The notes beneath the pieces are model-generated. The model was given only the letters and a program-made list of their open reading frames with translations, was not told the DNA's origin and ran no database searches. Below, in pieces: positions 16,930-26,875 of a stretch of 64,000 nucleotides of DNA. This DNA is from Lachnospiraceae bacterium (lineage in GTDB: Bacteria > Bacillota > Clostridia > Lachnospirales > Lachnospiraceae). The stretch is from positions 124,001 through 188,000 of the forward strand of contig JAFRRM010000004.1 of assembly GCA_017428105.1 (NCBI GenBank), in the 5' to 3' direction. The translations under genes were made by a program, and so were the position numbers. How positions within the stretch are numbered: the stretch's first letter is position 1; each line of letters begins with the position of its first letter.

Positions 16930-18464
16930 AGAGACCTACCGTACTGATGATCCTGGACGGCTTCGGCCTGACCGAGGAAGTCCGGGGCAACGCCGTGAGA
17001 GCGGCGCACAAACCCAACATCGACGCGCTGATGCAGAACTGCCCGTTCGTGGAAGGCCAGGCCAGCGGCCTGTTCGTGGGCCTGCCGGACGGCCAGATGG
17101 GCAACTCCGAAGTCGGCCACATGAACATGGGCGCCGGCCGGATCGTCTATCAGGACCTGACCCGCATCACCAAAGCCATCGAGGACGGCGATTTCTTTGA
17201 GAATCCCGCCCTGCTCGCGGCCATCTACACGGCCAAGGCCCGCGGCACCACGCTGCACCTGATGGGCCTGCTGTCGGACGGCGGCGTGCACAGCCACACC
17301 ACCCACCTGTATGCCCTGCTGGAGCTCGCGAAGCGCTGCGGCCTGGACAACGTGGTGGTCCACTGCTTCATGGACGGCCGCGACACGCCGCCCACCTCCG
17401 GCAAGGGATTCCTGGCGGAGCTGCAGCAGAAGATCGATGAGATCGGCGTGGGCTACATCGGCTCCGTCATGGGCCGCTACTACGCGATGGACCGCGACAA
17501 GCGCTGGGACCGTCTGGAAAAGGCCTACCGCGCCCTGACCGACGGCGAAGGCACCGTGTGCGAGGACCCCGTGGCCGGCATCCAGGCTTCCTATGACGCC
17601 GGCGTCACGGATGAATTCGTGGAGCCCATCGTCATCGCGAAGAACGGCATCGTGACGCCCCGCATCATGGACGGCGACAGCATCATCTTCTTCAACTTCC
17701 GCCCGGACCGCGCCCGCGAGATGTCCCGCGCGCTGCTGGACGAAGCCTTCGACGGCTTTGAACGCGTGCAGCCCAAGGACCTGACCTATGTCTTCTTCAC
17801 GGACTATGACCACACCATCCCGCACCGCATCGTGGCGTTCCACAAGCAGTCCCTGGCCAACACGTTCGGCGAATACCTGAGCAGCCTGGGCCTCACGCAG
17901 CTGCGCCTGGCGGAGACGGAAAAATACGCCCACGTCACGTTCTTCTTCAACGGCGGCGTCGAGGAGCCCAACCCCGGCGAGGACCGCATCCTGGTCCCGT
18001 CCCCGAAAGTGGCGACCTACGACCTGCAGCCGGAGATGAGCGCGTACCAGGTGGCGGACGAACTGGTGAAGGCGATCCGCAGCGATAAGTATGACGTGAT
18101 CATCATCAACTTCGCCAACTCCGACATGGTGGGCCACACCGGCGTCTTTGACGCGGCGGTCAAGGCCATCGAAGCCGTGGACGAGTGCGTCGGCAAGGCG
18201 GTCGAAGCCTTAAAGGAAGTGGACGGCCAGATGTTCCTCTGCGCGGACCACGGCAACTCCGACGAGATGATCGACTTAAAGACCGGCGCCCCCATGACGG
18301 CCCACAGCACCAACCCCGTTCCCTTCATCCTGGTGAACGCGGGCGAAGGCCTGGGCCTGAAGGAAGGCGGCCGCCTCTGCGACATCGTCCCCACCCTGCT
18401 GGACCTGATGGGCATCCCCCAGCCCCCCGAGATGACCGGCGTCAGCCTGCTCACCCGGAAATAA
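16926..18464 (+). CDS. gpmI: 2,3-bisphosphoglycerate-independent phosphoglycerate mutase
   Basis: Interconverts 3- and 2-phosphoglycerate with two bound manganese ions through a phosphoserine intermediate. The 512-residue protein has the alkaline-phosphatase fold: MILDGFG near the N-terminus, the nucleophile Ser in [15 protein letters not shown] and DGRDTPP in the inserted phosphotransferase domain, [10 protein letters not shown], and ADHGNSDEM near the C-terminus. Length is typical. The ATG overlaps the TGA of pgk-tpiA, so translation is coupled, keeping glycolytic enzymes in proportion. Confidence 0.97.
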   Translation: MKRPTVLMILDGFGLTEEVRGNAVRAAHKPNIDALMQNCPFVEGQASGLFVGLPDGQMGNSEVGHMNMGAGRIVYQDLTRITKAIEDGDFFENPALLAAIYTAKARGTTLHLMGLLSDGGVHSHTTHLYALLELAKRCGLDNVVVHCFMDGRDTPPTSGKGFLAELQQKIDEIGVGYIGSVMGRYYAMDRDKRWDRLEKAYRALTDGEGTVCEDPVAGIQASYDAGVTDEFVEPIVIAKNGIVTPRIMDGDSIIFFNFRPDRAREMSRALLDEAFDGFERVQPKDLTYVFFTDYDHTIPHRIVAFHKQSLANTFGEYLSSLGLTQLRLAETEKYAHVTFFFNGGVEEPNPGEDRILVPSPKVATYDLQPEMSAYQVADELVKAIRSDKYDVIIINFANSDMVGHTGVFDAAVKAIEAVDECVGKAVEALKEVDGQMFLCADHGNSDEMIDLKTGAPMTAHSTNPVPFILVNAGEGLGLKEGGRLCDIVPTLLDLMGIPQPPEMTGVSLLTRK

Positions 18465-18477
18465 TTCTCAGTCATTG

Positions 18478-18497
18478 GGGCGGCGCTCCCGCCGCCC
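18478..18497 (+). other. Hairpin between gpmI and eno
   Basis: GGGCGGC and GCCGCCC form a 7-bp stem without a following T-run. It may separate mRNA segments of the operon; it is not a strong terminator. Confidence 0.4.
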
Positions 18498-18516
18498 GCT
18501 AAATAAATAACCATGA

Positions 18517-19827
<1,311 letters not shown>

Positions 19828-19848
19828 TTTCAGCGTGTGACTGACAGG

Positions 19849-19877
19849 ACGGGCCGATGATGAATCGGCCCGTTTTT
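19849..19877 (+). terminator. Intrinsic terminator of the glycolytic operon
   Basis: ACGGGCCGAT at 19849-19858 and its exact complement at 19864-19873 form a 10-bp stem followed by TTTTT. The next gene starts only 6 nt later. Confidence 0.88.
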
Positions 19878-19882
19878 GGATA

Positions 19883-20638
19883 ATGACCATGGACGATCCG
19901 ACCGCCGTCCTCCGCCATCTGACGGATATTTACCGCAGGGCGGAGAAACTGAATACCTATCAATACTCCGCCTTTCTGACACCGGCGGAGCAGGACGCCT
20001 TCCGGAAAAACCTTCCGAAAGGCACGCTGCCTTTTGCCTTTGACGGCGGCTTCCCGGAAGCCGAACGCCGCATCCTGGTGTGCGGGGACGAAGAGATCTT
20101 CGGATACCCGCCGGAGCCCCCTCTTGCGGTCCTGTCCATCGCACCCGCCCATGAAAAATTCGCGGAGGACCTGACCCACCGCGACTTTCTCGGCGCGCTG
20201 ATGAGCCTCGGGATCGAACGGGCGCAGCTGGGCGACATCGTGATCCGGGACGGGACGGCGTATCTGATCTGTCTGGAGCCCATCGGCGGATACATCGCCG
20301 GCAGCCTGAGCTCCGTGCGGCGGACGGCCGTTCAGGTCCGCCGGGAAGACGGTCCGGTCCCGGCCCTTGAGCCCAGGCTGCAGGAACTTGCTCTGAACGT
20401 GGCTTCGGAACGCCTGGACGCCGTCGTCGCCGCCTTCTGCCGCCTGGCCCGCGGCAAGGCCGACCAACTCTTCGCCGCGGAAAAGGTCTTCGTCAACGGT
20501 CTGCCCGTCACGGACCGCTCCCGCCGCCTGAAAGAGGGCGACCGCTTTTCCGTCCGCGGCTTCGGCAAAGCCATCTACGACGGCATCGGCACCGAAACAA
20601 AAAAAGGCCGGCTGTACGTCCGCATCCGGAAATTCTGA
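19883..20638 (+). CDS. ylmH: YlmH-type S4-domain RNA-binding protein
   Basis: A 251-residue protein of the YlmH family. The C-terminal S4 RNA-binding domain lies at about 172-245 (ASERLDAVVAAFCRLARGKADQLFAAEKVFVNG). The N-terminal two thirds match the YlmH arrangement, including HRDFLGALMSLGIERAQLGDI. In Bacillus subtilis YlmH acts in ribosome-associated quality control together with RqcH, which is also encoded here at 26876-28627. The start is uncertain: the first ATG directly follows the enolase terminator without a clear Shine-Dalgarno, and a second ATG is 6 nt on. In many Firmicutes ylmH sits in the division cluster; here it does not. Confidence 0.85.
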   Translation: MTMDDPTAVLRHLTDIYRRAEKLNTYQYSAFLTPAEQDAFRKNLPKGTLPFAFDGGFPEAERRILVCGDEEIFGYPPEPPLAVLSIAPAHEKFAEDLTHRDFLGALMSLGIERAQLGDIVIRDGTAYLICLEPIGGYIAGSLSSVRRTAVQVRREDGPVPALEPRLQELALNVASERLDAVVAAFCRLARGKADQLFAAEKVFVNGLPVTDRSRRLKEGDRFSVRGFGKAIYDGIGTETKKGRLYVRIRKF

Positions 20639-20759
20639 CAAAGGGACGGGATCTGCGAACATTCTGATCCGCTTTATCTTGTCGCACATCAAAAGCATGA
20701 ACTTCAGGTCAGAAGAGAATAATAAGACTGCTGCTTAACGGGTCCCTTCCTCAGAATCG

Positions 20760-20788
20760 TTGTTTTTTCCGGCGGGAGATGCTAGACT
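20760..20788 (+). promoter_or_regulatory. Promoter of tex
   Basis: TTGTTT at 20760-20765 and TAGACT at 20783-20788 with a 17-nt spacer, about 90 bp before tex. Nothing else was recognised in the 239-bp gap. Confidence 0.5.
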
Positions 20789-20877
20789 GATGCCGGCATT
20801 ATGACGGGAGGCCCCGGGAGCTGTTTTTCGGAAATGTTGGCAGTATGACTCCCGTTTTGTAAACAGAAAGGTCATCC

Positions 20878-23019
20878 ATGGATATCGTTCAAAAACTCAG
20901 CGCGGAGTTTTCCCTGAAGCAGGAACACGCCGACAACATCATCCGTCTGCTGGACGAAGGGAACACCGTCCCCTTCATCGCCCGCTACCGCAAGGAAATG
21001 CACGGCTCCTGCGACGACCAGGTGCTCCGTGAATTCGGAGAACGCCTGCAGTACCTGCGCAATCTGGAGAAGAAGAAGGAAGACTGCGCGGCCGCGATCG
21101 CGGAGCAGGGCAAGCTCACGCCGGAACTGAAGGCCGCCCTGGATGCCGCGGAGACGCTGGCGGCCCTGGAGGATCTTTACCGGCCGTATAAGCAGAAGAA
21201 GCGGACGCGGGCCATGATCGCGCGGGAAAGAGGCCTGGAGCCCCTGGCGCTGGCGCTGCTGGCCCAGGAGCCGGGAGGCGCGGCCCTGGAAGCCCTGGCG
21301 GCGGCTTATGTCGATCCCGCGAAGGTCGTCCCGGATGCGGCGGCCGCTCTGGCCGGCGCTTCGGACATCCTGGCGGAGATCATGGCGGACGACGCGGCCG
21401 TGCGGAGAGGCTTAAAGCAGCTGATCGCCCGCGAAGGCCTGATCGCCTCCTCCGCCCGCACGGAGGAGGATACCGTCTACCGCCTCTATTACGACTACAC
21501 CGAGCCGGTCTCCAAGATCCCGCCCCACCGCATTCTCGCGATCAACCGGGGCGAGCGGGAGGAGATCCTGAAGGTTGGCGTGGAGGTGGACGAAGAGAAG
21601 GCCCTGGGCGTGTTCCGCAGCCTCTACGTGAAGCCGGACAGCCCGTACCGGGCCTTCCTGGAAGGCGTGCTGACCGACAGCTTCCGCCGCCTGGTCTTTC
21701 CCTCCGTGGAGCGGGAGACCCGCCGGGACCTGACGGAAAAAGCGGAAGAGCAGGCCATCAAAATGTTCGGCACGAATTTGAAGCCCCTGCTGCTGCAGCC
21801 GCCTGTCAAGGGCAAACGTGTGCTGGCGGTGGACCCGGCCTACCGCACCGGCTGCAAGCTGGCCGTGGTGGATGAAAACGGCAAACTGCTGGATACCGGT
21901 GTGATCTATCCCACGCCGCCGCAGAGCAAAACGGAGGAATCGGCCGCCGCGCTGCGCCGGCTGATCGATAAGCATCACGTGGACTGCATCTCCATCGGGA
22001 ACGGCACCGCGTCCAAAGAGGCGGAGATCTTCGTGGCGGATACCATCCGGCCTTACCGGGGCCGGGTGTCTTACATGGTGGTGAACGAGGCCGGGGCTTC
22101 GGTCTATTCCGCGTCGAAACTGGGGGCCCAGGAATTCCCGCAGCTGGACGTGTCGCTGCGCTCCGCGGTGTCCATTGCCAGACGGCTGCAGGACCCGCTG
22201 TCCGAGCTGGTGAAGATCGATCCGCAGAGCATCGGCGTGGGCCAGTACCAGCATGACGTCCCCCAGAACCGCCTGAAAGAATCGCTGCAGGGCGTGGTGG
22301 AGGACTGCGTGAACGCGGTGGGCGTGGACCTTAATACTGCCTCGCCGTCCGTGCTGCAGTATATTGCGGGCATCAGCGCCGCCGTGGCCAAAAACATCGT
22401 GGCGTACCGGGAGGAGAACGGTGCTTTCACGGCCCGCTCCCAGCTGAAGAAGGTCAAGGGCCTGGGCCCCAAAGCCTTTGAGCAGTGTGCGGGTTTCCTG
22501 CGCATCTCCGGCGGAAAGGAACCGCTGGACAACACCGGCGTCCACCCGGAATCCTATGAGGCGGCTGCCAGACTGCTGTCTCTCATCAGCGAGGAGCGGC
22601 GCGACCTGCGGAAAGGCGTGTCCGGCCTGGACCATGCGGTGAAGCGTGCCGGCGCGGAAAAGCTGGCCGCCTACTGCGGCGTGGGCGTCCCCACCCTGCT
22701 GGACATGGCCCAGGAACTGGCCAAGCCCGGCCGCGACATCCGTGACGCCCTGCCCCCGCCCTTTCTGCGCACGGACGTCCTTGGCCTGGAGGACTTAAAG
22801 CCCGGCATGGTCCTCACCGGCACCGTCCGCAACGTGATCGACTTCGGCGCCTTCGTGGATATCGGCGTCCATCAGGACGGCCTGGTCCACATCTCCCAGC
22901 TCACGGACCGCTACATCAGGCATCCGTCGGAGGTCGTCAAGGTCGGCGACGTGGTGGAGGTGAAGGTCCTGGAGGTGGATGCGGCGAAGAAGCGCATCTC
23001 CCTCAGCATGAAACTGTAG
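20878..23019 (+). CDS. tex: Tex family RNA-binding transcription accessory protein
   Basis: A 713-residue cytoplasmic protein related to the core of eukaryotic Spt6. Order of parts: N-terminal helical region with VPFIARYRKEM, a YqgF-like RNase H fold (LAVDPAYRTGCKLAVVD, about 315-440), helix-hairpin-helix modules (LNTASPSVLQYIAGIS and KVKGLGPKAFEQCAGFLRI) and a C-terminal S1 domain at about 640-713 (GTVRNVIDFGAFVDIGVHQDG). Tex binds nucleic acids and affects transcription and stress tolerance in several bacteria. Length is normal. GAAAGG precedes the ATG. It is followed after 10 nt by the metzincin gene, suggesting co-transcription. Confidence 0.95.
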   Translation: MDIVQKLSAEFSLKQEHADNIIRLLDEGNTVPFIARYRKEMHGSCDDQVLREFGERLQYLRNLEKKKEDCAAAIAEQGKLTPELKAALDAAETLAALEDLYRPYKQKKRTRAMIARERGLEPLALALLAQEPGGAALEALAAAYVDPAKVVPDAAAALAGASDILAEIMADDAAVRRGLKQLIAREGLIASSARTEEDTVYRLYYDYTEPVSKIPPHRILAINRGEREEILKVGVEVDEEKALGVFRSLYVKPDSPYRAFLEGVLTDSFRRLVFPSVERETRRDLTEKAEEQAIKMFGTNLKPLLLQPPVKGKRVLAVDPAYRTGCKLAVVDENGKLLDTGVIYPTPPQSKTEESAAALRRLIDKHHVDCISIGNGTASKEAEIFVADTIRPYRGRVSYMVVNEAGASVYSASKLGAQEFPQLDVSLRSAVSIARRLQDPLSELVKIDPQSIGVGQYQHDVPQNRLKESLQGVVEDCVNAVGVDLNTASPSVLQYIAGISAAVAKNIVAYREENGAFTARSQLKKVKGLGPKAFEQCAGFLRISGGKEPLDNTGVHPESYEAAARLLSLISEERRDLRKGVSGLDHAVKRAGAEKLAAYCGVGVPTLLDMAQELAKPGRDIRDALPPPFLRTDVLGLEDLKPGMVLTGTVRNVIDFGAFVDIGVHQDGLVHISQLTDRYIRHPSEVVKVGDVVEVKVLEVDAAKKRISLSMKL

Positions 23020-23029
23020 GTAAAAAAAC

Positions 23030-24121
23030 ATGGATAACAGATTCATTTCCCATGATCTGACCGAAGCGGAAGCGATCCGGGAGGCCGGCAGGGCCCTGCT
23101 TCAGAGCCGGGACCCCGAGGAGCGGGACCGGGGGTTTGAATACGTTCTTAGGGCGTATCAGGCCGGCGATGCGGAGGCCGCCTATCTGATCGGCCGCATG
23201 GCTTACGACGGTCTCATTGAGCCGGAAGAGGGCGACGCGGAGGAAGGCGGCATCAGCGCGCTCCGCATGGCTGCCATGCAGGGCCACCTCCAGGCCCGCG
23301 CGCTGCTCAACGTCTGGTGTCGGGAACGGAACGGCCGTCCGGCCGCTCAGAAAGGCCTGCCGCCTTCCGGTCCTTTGAGAGATTTTGATGGAAACCCGGT
23401 CCGCATAGACCGGAAAGGAATCCGGACTCCGATCGACGCCGTCCTGGCATATTCGGCCGGCCTCAACCGCCTGACGCTGAGCGCCAACCTGGCTTTCCTT
23501 TACTCGGACGGGGACGTTCCGGACCCGGCCTTGTTCGAACAGGCCGTCATGAACGGCTTCCGGGACTGGGAAGGCGACTATCTTGTCTTCGGCGATCAGC
23601 CTCTGCGCGTCACGGTGGAACTGACCGCGGAAAACCGCCTGTGGGACAACATTTTCATCATCCCTCTGACCGAAGAAGACGCGGCCGGCCTGCAGAAAAG
23701 AGCCGGCGCGCAAGCCGCCGCCATCGCGGAGAAACGCTCCTTTGCCGTGTCAGGCTTCCGGAAATGGTCCGTCCATTCCCGCAAACTCATTTTTATCCAG
23801 AGCGAAAACGGCCGCTTCGATGATCCCGAAGAGATCCGCCGCATCGCCAGACATGAATTCGGCCATGCCCTGGGCCTGGGCGACCTCTATGAAGAGCAGT
23901 CCGCCCGCCGCGCCGGCGTCCCGAAGGGCACATATAAAGAACTGGACGGCTACCACCTGTTCGACCGCTTTTACGACCTGGTCATGTGCAGCGGCAGCGG
24001 CCCGGTCAGCAACAACGACATCGAAATGGTGGTCCTGGCTTTCCGGGAGAATGAAATGCAGCTGTACCAGCCCCAGGACGGCAAGGGAAAAGCATCGGAA
24101 GCATTGGGAAGAGGAAACTGA
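23030..24121 (+). CDS. Sel1-repeat and metzincin-like zinc protease fusion
   Basis: A 363-residue protein with two parts. Residues about 30-100 look like Sel1-type helical repeats (GFEYVLRAYQAGDAEAAYLIG, shortened here, then ISALRMAAMQGHLQAR). Residues about 165-335 form a zinc protease domain with the extended motif H275-E-x-x-H279-x-x-G282-x-x-D285, where Asp replaces the usual third His as in snapalysin, and a Met-turn at VMCSGSG (Met319). No signal peptide or membrane helix is seen, so it appears cytoplasmic, unusual for a metzincin. It starts 10 nt after tex with only a weak ribosome site. The substrate is unknown. Confidence 0.72.
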   Translation: MDNRFISHDLTEAEAIREAGRALLQSRDPEERDRGFEYVLRAYQAGDAEAAYLIGRMAYDGLIEPEEGDAEEGGISALRMAAMQGHLQARALLNVWCRERNGRPAAQKGLPPSGPLRDFDGNPVRIDRKGIRTPIDAVLAYSAGLNRLTLSANLAFLYSDGDVPDPALFEQAVMNGFRDWEGDYLVFGDQPLRVTVELTAENRLWDNIFIIPLTEEDAAGLQKRAGAQAAAIAEKRSFAVSGFRKWSVHSRKLIFIQSENGRFDDPEEIRRIARHEFGHALGLGDLYEEQSARRAGVPKGTYKELDGYHLFDRFYDLVMCSGSGPVSNNDIEMVVLAFRENEMQLYQPQDGKGKASEALGRGN

Positions 24122-24128
24122 CAGAACC

Positions 24129-24163
24129 CCCCGCCGGATCGTGACGGAACCGGCGGGGATTTT
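24129..24163 (+). terminator. Intrinsic terminator after the metzincin gene
   Basis: CCCCGCCGG at 24129-24137 pairs exactly with CCGGCGGGG at 24150-24158, followed by ATTTT. Confidence 0.8.
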
Positions 24164-24182
24164 CATCGGCATAAAGCAGGAA

Positions 24183-24230
24183 CACCGCAGACCGGCTTGC
24201 TGTAATCCGGTCTGCGGTGCTCCCTTTTTT
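24183..24230 (+). terminator. Second intrinsic terminator in the convergent gap
   Basis: CACCGCAGACCGG and its exact inverse form a 13-bp stem ending in a run of six T on the plus strand. Coming from the minus strand it may also slow read-through from the alcohol dehydrogenase gene. Confidence 0.8.
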
Positions 24231-24248
24231 ATAGCTTGCTATGAGGTT

Positions 24249-25466
24249 TTAGAAATCCACTTCAGTGTCGTAGTAGCAGCACTTGAGCAGCTTTTCCATT
24301 TCTTCCTGGCTCGGCTGACGGGGGTTGGATCCGGTGCAGGCGTCTTCCAGGGCGCGGGCCGCGATGCCGGGCAGTCTTTCCAGGAATACTTCTTCCGGAA
24401 CGAAGCCCTGCTCGGTCGGATAGCTGTCCTTGCCGTAATGGCCGATGCAGTGAGGGATGTTCAGGTCGTCGTTCATCTTGCGCAGATAGGCGATCAGCAG
24501 GGCGACCTTCTCATCGTCGTCCTTGCCGCCCAGGTGCATGTAGTCCGCGATCACGCCGTAGCGCTTCTTCGCGGTCTCATCCTTGGCGTTGAAGGCGATG
24601 ACCTTCGGCAGGTACATGGCATTGGCCGCGCCGTGGATGATGTGAGCCCCGAAATCGGCAAAGACAGCGCCGGTCTTGTGGGCCATGGAATGAACGATGC
24701 CCAGCAGCGCGTTGGAGAAGGCCATGCCGGCCAGGCACTGCGCGTTGTGCATGCGGTCGCGGGCCGCCATGTCGCCATTGTAGGAATCGACCAGGTCGGC
24801 CTGGATCATTTCGATGGCGTGGATGGCCAGCGGATCGGTGTAATCGCAGTTCGCAGTGGAAACGTACGCTTCGATCGCATGGGTCATGGCGTCCATGCCG
24901 GTATGGGCGACCAGCTTCTTGGGCATGGTCTCGGCCAGCTCGGGGTCGACGATGGCCACGTCAGGGGTGATCTCGAAGTCGGCGATCGGGTACTTGGTGC
25001 CGCGGGCGTAGTCGGTGATGATGGAGAAGGCCGTGACTTCAGTCGCGGTGCCGGAGGTCGAGGAGATCGCGCAGAAATGCGCTTTATGGCGAAGTTCGGG
25101 GATCCCGAAGATCTTGCACATGTCTTCGAAGGTGCAGTCCGGATATTCATATTTGATCCACATGGCCTTGGCCGCGTCGATGGGCGAGCCGCCGCCGATC
25201 GCAACGATCCAGTCGGGCTCGAACTCCAGCATCACTTCGGCGCCTCTCATGACGGTCTCAACGGAGGGGTCGGATTCAATGCCTTCAAAGATCCTGACTT
25301 CCATGCCGGCTTCTTCCAGATATTTCTGAGCGCGGTCCAGGAAGCCGCCCCGCTTCATGGAGCCGCCGCCGACGCAGATGATGGCCTTTTTGCCTTTGAA
25401 GGTCTTCAGGGTCTCCAGGGCGCCCTTACCATGATAGATGTCTCTCGGTAACGTAAAACGTGCCAT
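24249..25466 (-). CDS. Iron-containing alcohol dehydrogenase
   Basis: A 405-residue group III alcohol dehydrogenase, like the reductase half of AdhE. The NAD-binding motif is AIGGGSPIDAAKA; iron ligands lie in DAMTHAIEAYVS and VHSMAHKTGAVFADFGAHIIHGAANA. It would reduce aldehydes to alcohols to re-oxidise NAD(P)H in fermentation; the substrate is not determinable, although similar proteins act on acetaldehyde or butyraldehyde. ATG follows AAAGGAGG. It is monocistronic, with a promoter overlapped by a long palindrome, so redox control is plausible. A second, only distantly similar iron alcohol dehydrogenase is at 58419-59618. Confidence 0.92.
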   Translation of the reverse strand: MARFTLPRDIYHGKGALETLKTFKGKKAIICVGGGSMKRGGFLDRAQKYLEEAGMEVRIFEGIESDPSVETVMRGAEVMLEFEPDWIVAIGGGSPIDAAKAMWIKYEYPDCTFEDMCKIFGIPELRHKAHFCAISSTSGTATEVTAFSIITDYARGTKYPIADFEITPDVAIVDPELAETMPKKLVAHTGMDAMTHAIEAYVSTANCDYTDPLAIHAIEMIQADLVDSYNGDMAARDRMHNAQCLAGMAFSNALLGIVHSMAHKTGAVFADFGAHIIHGAANAMYLPKVIAFNAKDETAKKRYGVIADYMHLGGKDDDEKVALLIAYLRKMNDDLNIPHCIGHYGKDSYPTEQGFVPEEVFLERLPGIAARALEDACTGSNPRQPSQEEMEKLLKCCYYDTEVDF

Positions 25467-25481
25467 AAGGTTCCTCCTTTA

Positions 25482-25531
25482 TTGTGATAAAATATCATAT
25501 TCTATATATCACAAATTTCTTCAATGTTCAA
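25482..25531 (-). promoter_or_regulatory. Promoter and palindromic operator of the alcohol dehydrogenase gene
   Basis: On the minus strand TTGAAC (25526-25531), a 17-nt spacer and TATATA (25503-25508) form a promoter. TTGTGATA (25482-25489) is exactly inverted as TATCACAA (25507-25514), with 17 nt between; one arm lies over the spacer and -10. The arms resemble half-sites of redox repressors such as Rex (TTGTGA...TCACAA), but the spacing is longer than the Rex consensus. Confidence 0.5.
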
Positions 25532-25562
25532 GGATGAGCGGCGGAATGCATGACAGAAACCG

Positions 25563-26210
25563 TCAATTCTCTCCGTAAACGCGGAAGATCGCTTCCAGGA
25601 TCATCAGGCCGTGATCGGCTGCCAGCCCCTCCGCCTCATAGCCGGTATACCGGAATTCCCAAAGCCGGCCGTTTCCCTGGCGGCGGCGGACTGCCTGAGC
25701 GGAAAGCAGCAATTCGCCAGACCGCAGGGCGAGCCGGAGACGGCTGACGCCTTCCTCCAGCGGGGTCTCCTCCAGCGACCAGGAAAACCAGCGGGCGTCT
25801 GCGGCGTCGTCCCCGGCTTTGGCCGCCGGCTTTTCCGCCAGCTTGGCTGCGTAAAGCGTCGTGATGACCCGCCAGCGCGGGTCACGGTCCCAGGCACCGA
25901 AGGTCTTTACCTGCACGAGCGGAACGTCCCGCACACCGGTCTCTTCCCGCAGTTCGCGGGCGGCCGCTGTCTCCAGGTCCTCGCGCAGCTCCACGAACCC
26001 GCCGGGCAGCGCAAAACAGCCGATATTCGGGTGTCCGCCCCGCCGGATCAGCAGAAGCTCCCGGCCGGCAAACACGGCGATATCCACCGTATTGCTTGGA
26101 CAGTCGTATTTCTTGGGATCGTACGCCTCCAGAAATTCCTCCAGTGTTTTGCCTTTTCCGTCCCGCTCTCCCGTGCCCAGGAAGGCGGAATTGTTCTGTA
26201 AATAGCTCAT
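25563..26210 (-). CDS. Nudix hydrolase
   Basis: A 215-residue hydrolase of nucleoside diphosphates linked to another group. The Nudix box GGFVELREDLETAAARELR continues to EETGV, residues 70-93, with all metal-binding Glu present. The N-terminal IAVFAGRELLLIRRGGHP and the C-terminal extension of about 60 residues resemble ADP-ribose/NADH-type Nudix enzymes rather than MutT, but the substrate is a guess. AAGGAG precedes the ATG. It is 49 bp downstream of the cyclo-ligase gene and follows rqcH on the same strand, so a three-gene unit is possible. Confidence 0.88.
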   Translation of the reverse strand: MSYLQNNSAFLGTGERDGKGKTLEEFLEAYDPKKYDCPSNTVDIAVFAGRELLLIRRGGHPNIGCFALPGGFVELREDLETAAARELREETGVRDVPLVQVKTFGAWDRDPRWRVITTLYAAKLAEKPAAKAGDDAADARWFSWSLEETPLEEGVSRLRLALRSGELLLSAQAVRRRQGNGRLWEFRYTGYEAEGLAADHGLMILEAIFRVYGEN

Positions 26211-26259
26211 GGTTCTCCTTTTCGGAACAGTATTATTTTCAGAAGAGTCCAGGTCACGG

Positions 26260-26817
26260 TCACTCAGATATCAGGACCGGGATCCTCACGTCCCGCTCAT
26301 CCGCCGGGATCTCATCACAGAGCATGCGAGAGAAACAGAGGCAGACCGCGTGCTCCGCTCCGTTCGACAGAAACCGGTCATAATATCCCGCCCCGTGGCC
26401 CAGGCGCCGGCCGTCTTTGGATGCGGCGAGGCACGGCACGAGGATCAGATCCAGCTCTTCCGCCGTTCTGGTCTCCGTGATGTCCTCCGGCTCGGGGATC
26501 CCGAACGCGCCGGGCTTCAGGCCGGACAGATCCCGGATGCGGACGGCCAGCATTTCGGTGCGGCTGACGCATTTGGGAACGTAAACTTCCTTGCCGTCCG
26601 CCAGCGCCTGCGCCAGGATGCGGTCCGTGGCGGGCTCGCCGGGCAGGGAGAGATAGAGGAAGATGCTCCGCGCGCCGCGGTAGGCTGCGGAGGCAAGGAC
26701 GAGGTCCTGGATACGGGCGGAGGCGGCGCGCAGATAATCCGCCGGGAGAGCGGCCTGTTTCAGGCGCATGGCGCGGCGGAGAGCGGTTTTGGCGGATGTG
26801 ATGTCGGATGAAGCCAT
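26260..26817 (-). CDS. 5-formyltetrahydrofolate cyclo-ligase
   Basis: ATP-dependent conversion of 5-formyl-THF to 5,10-methenyl-THF, returning folate to one-carbon metabolism. The 185-residue protein has the basic N-terminal helix KTALRRAMRLKQ, IFLYLSLPGEPATD, the VPKC strand, and the ATP/folate motif RRLGHGAGYYDRFL. Length is typical. No good ribosome binding site is seen before the ATG, and the gene is 58 bp downstream of rqcH, so it may depend on read-through translation. Confidence 0.92.
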   Translation of the reverse strand: MASSDITSAKTALRRAMRLKQAALPADYLRAASARIQDLVLASAAYRGARSIFLYLSLPGEPATDRILAQALADGKEVYVPKCVSRTEMLAVRIRDLSGLKPGAFGIPEPEDITETRTAEELDLILVPCLAASKDGRRLGHGAGYYDRFLSNGAEHAVCLCFSRMLCDEIPADERDVRIPVLISE

Positions 26818-26875
26818 AAACGTTGGTTGGCGGCGGCCGACGGCCGTCCTGCGGACATGGCGGCTGACGGCGCTC

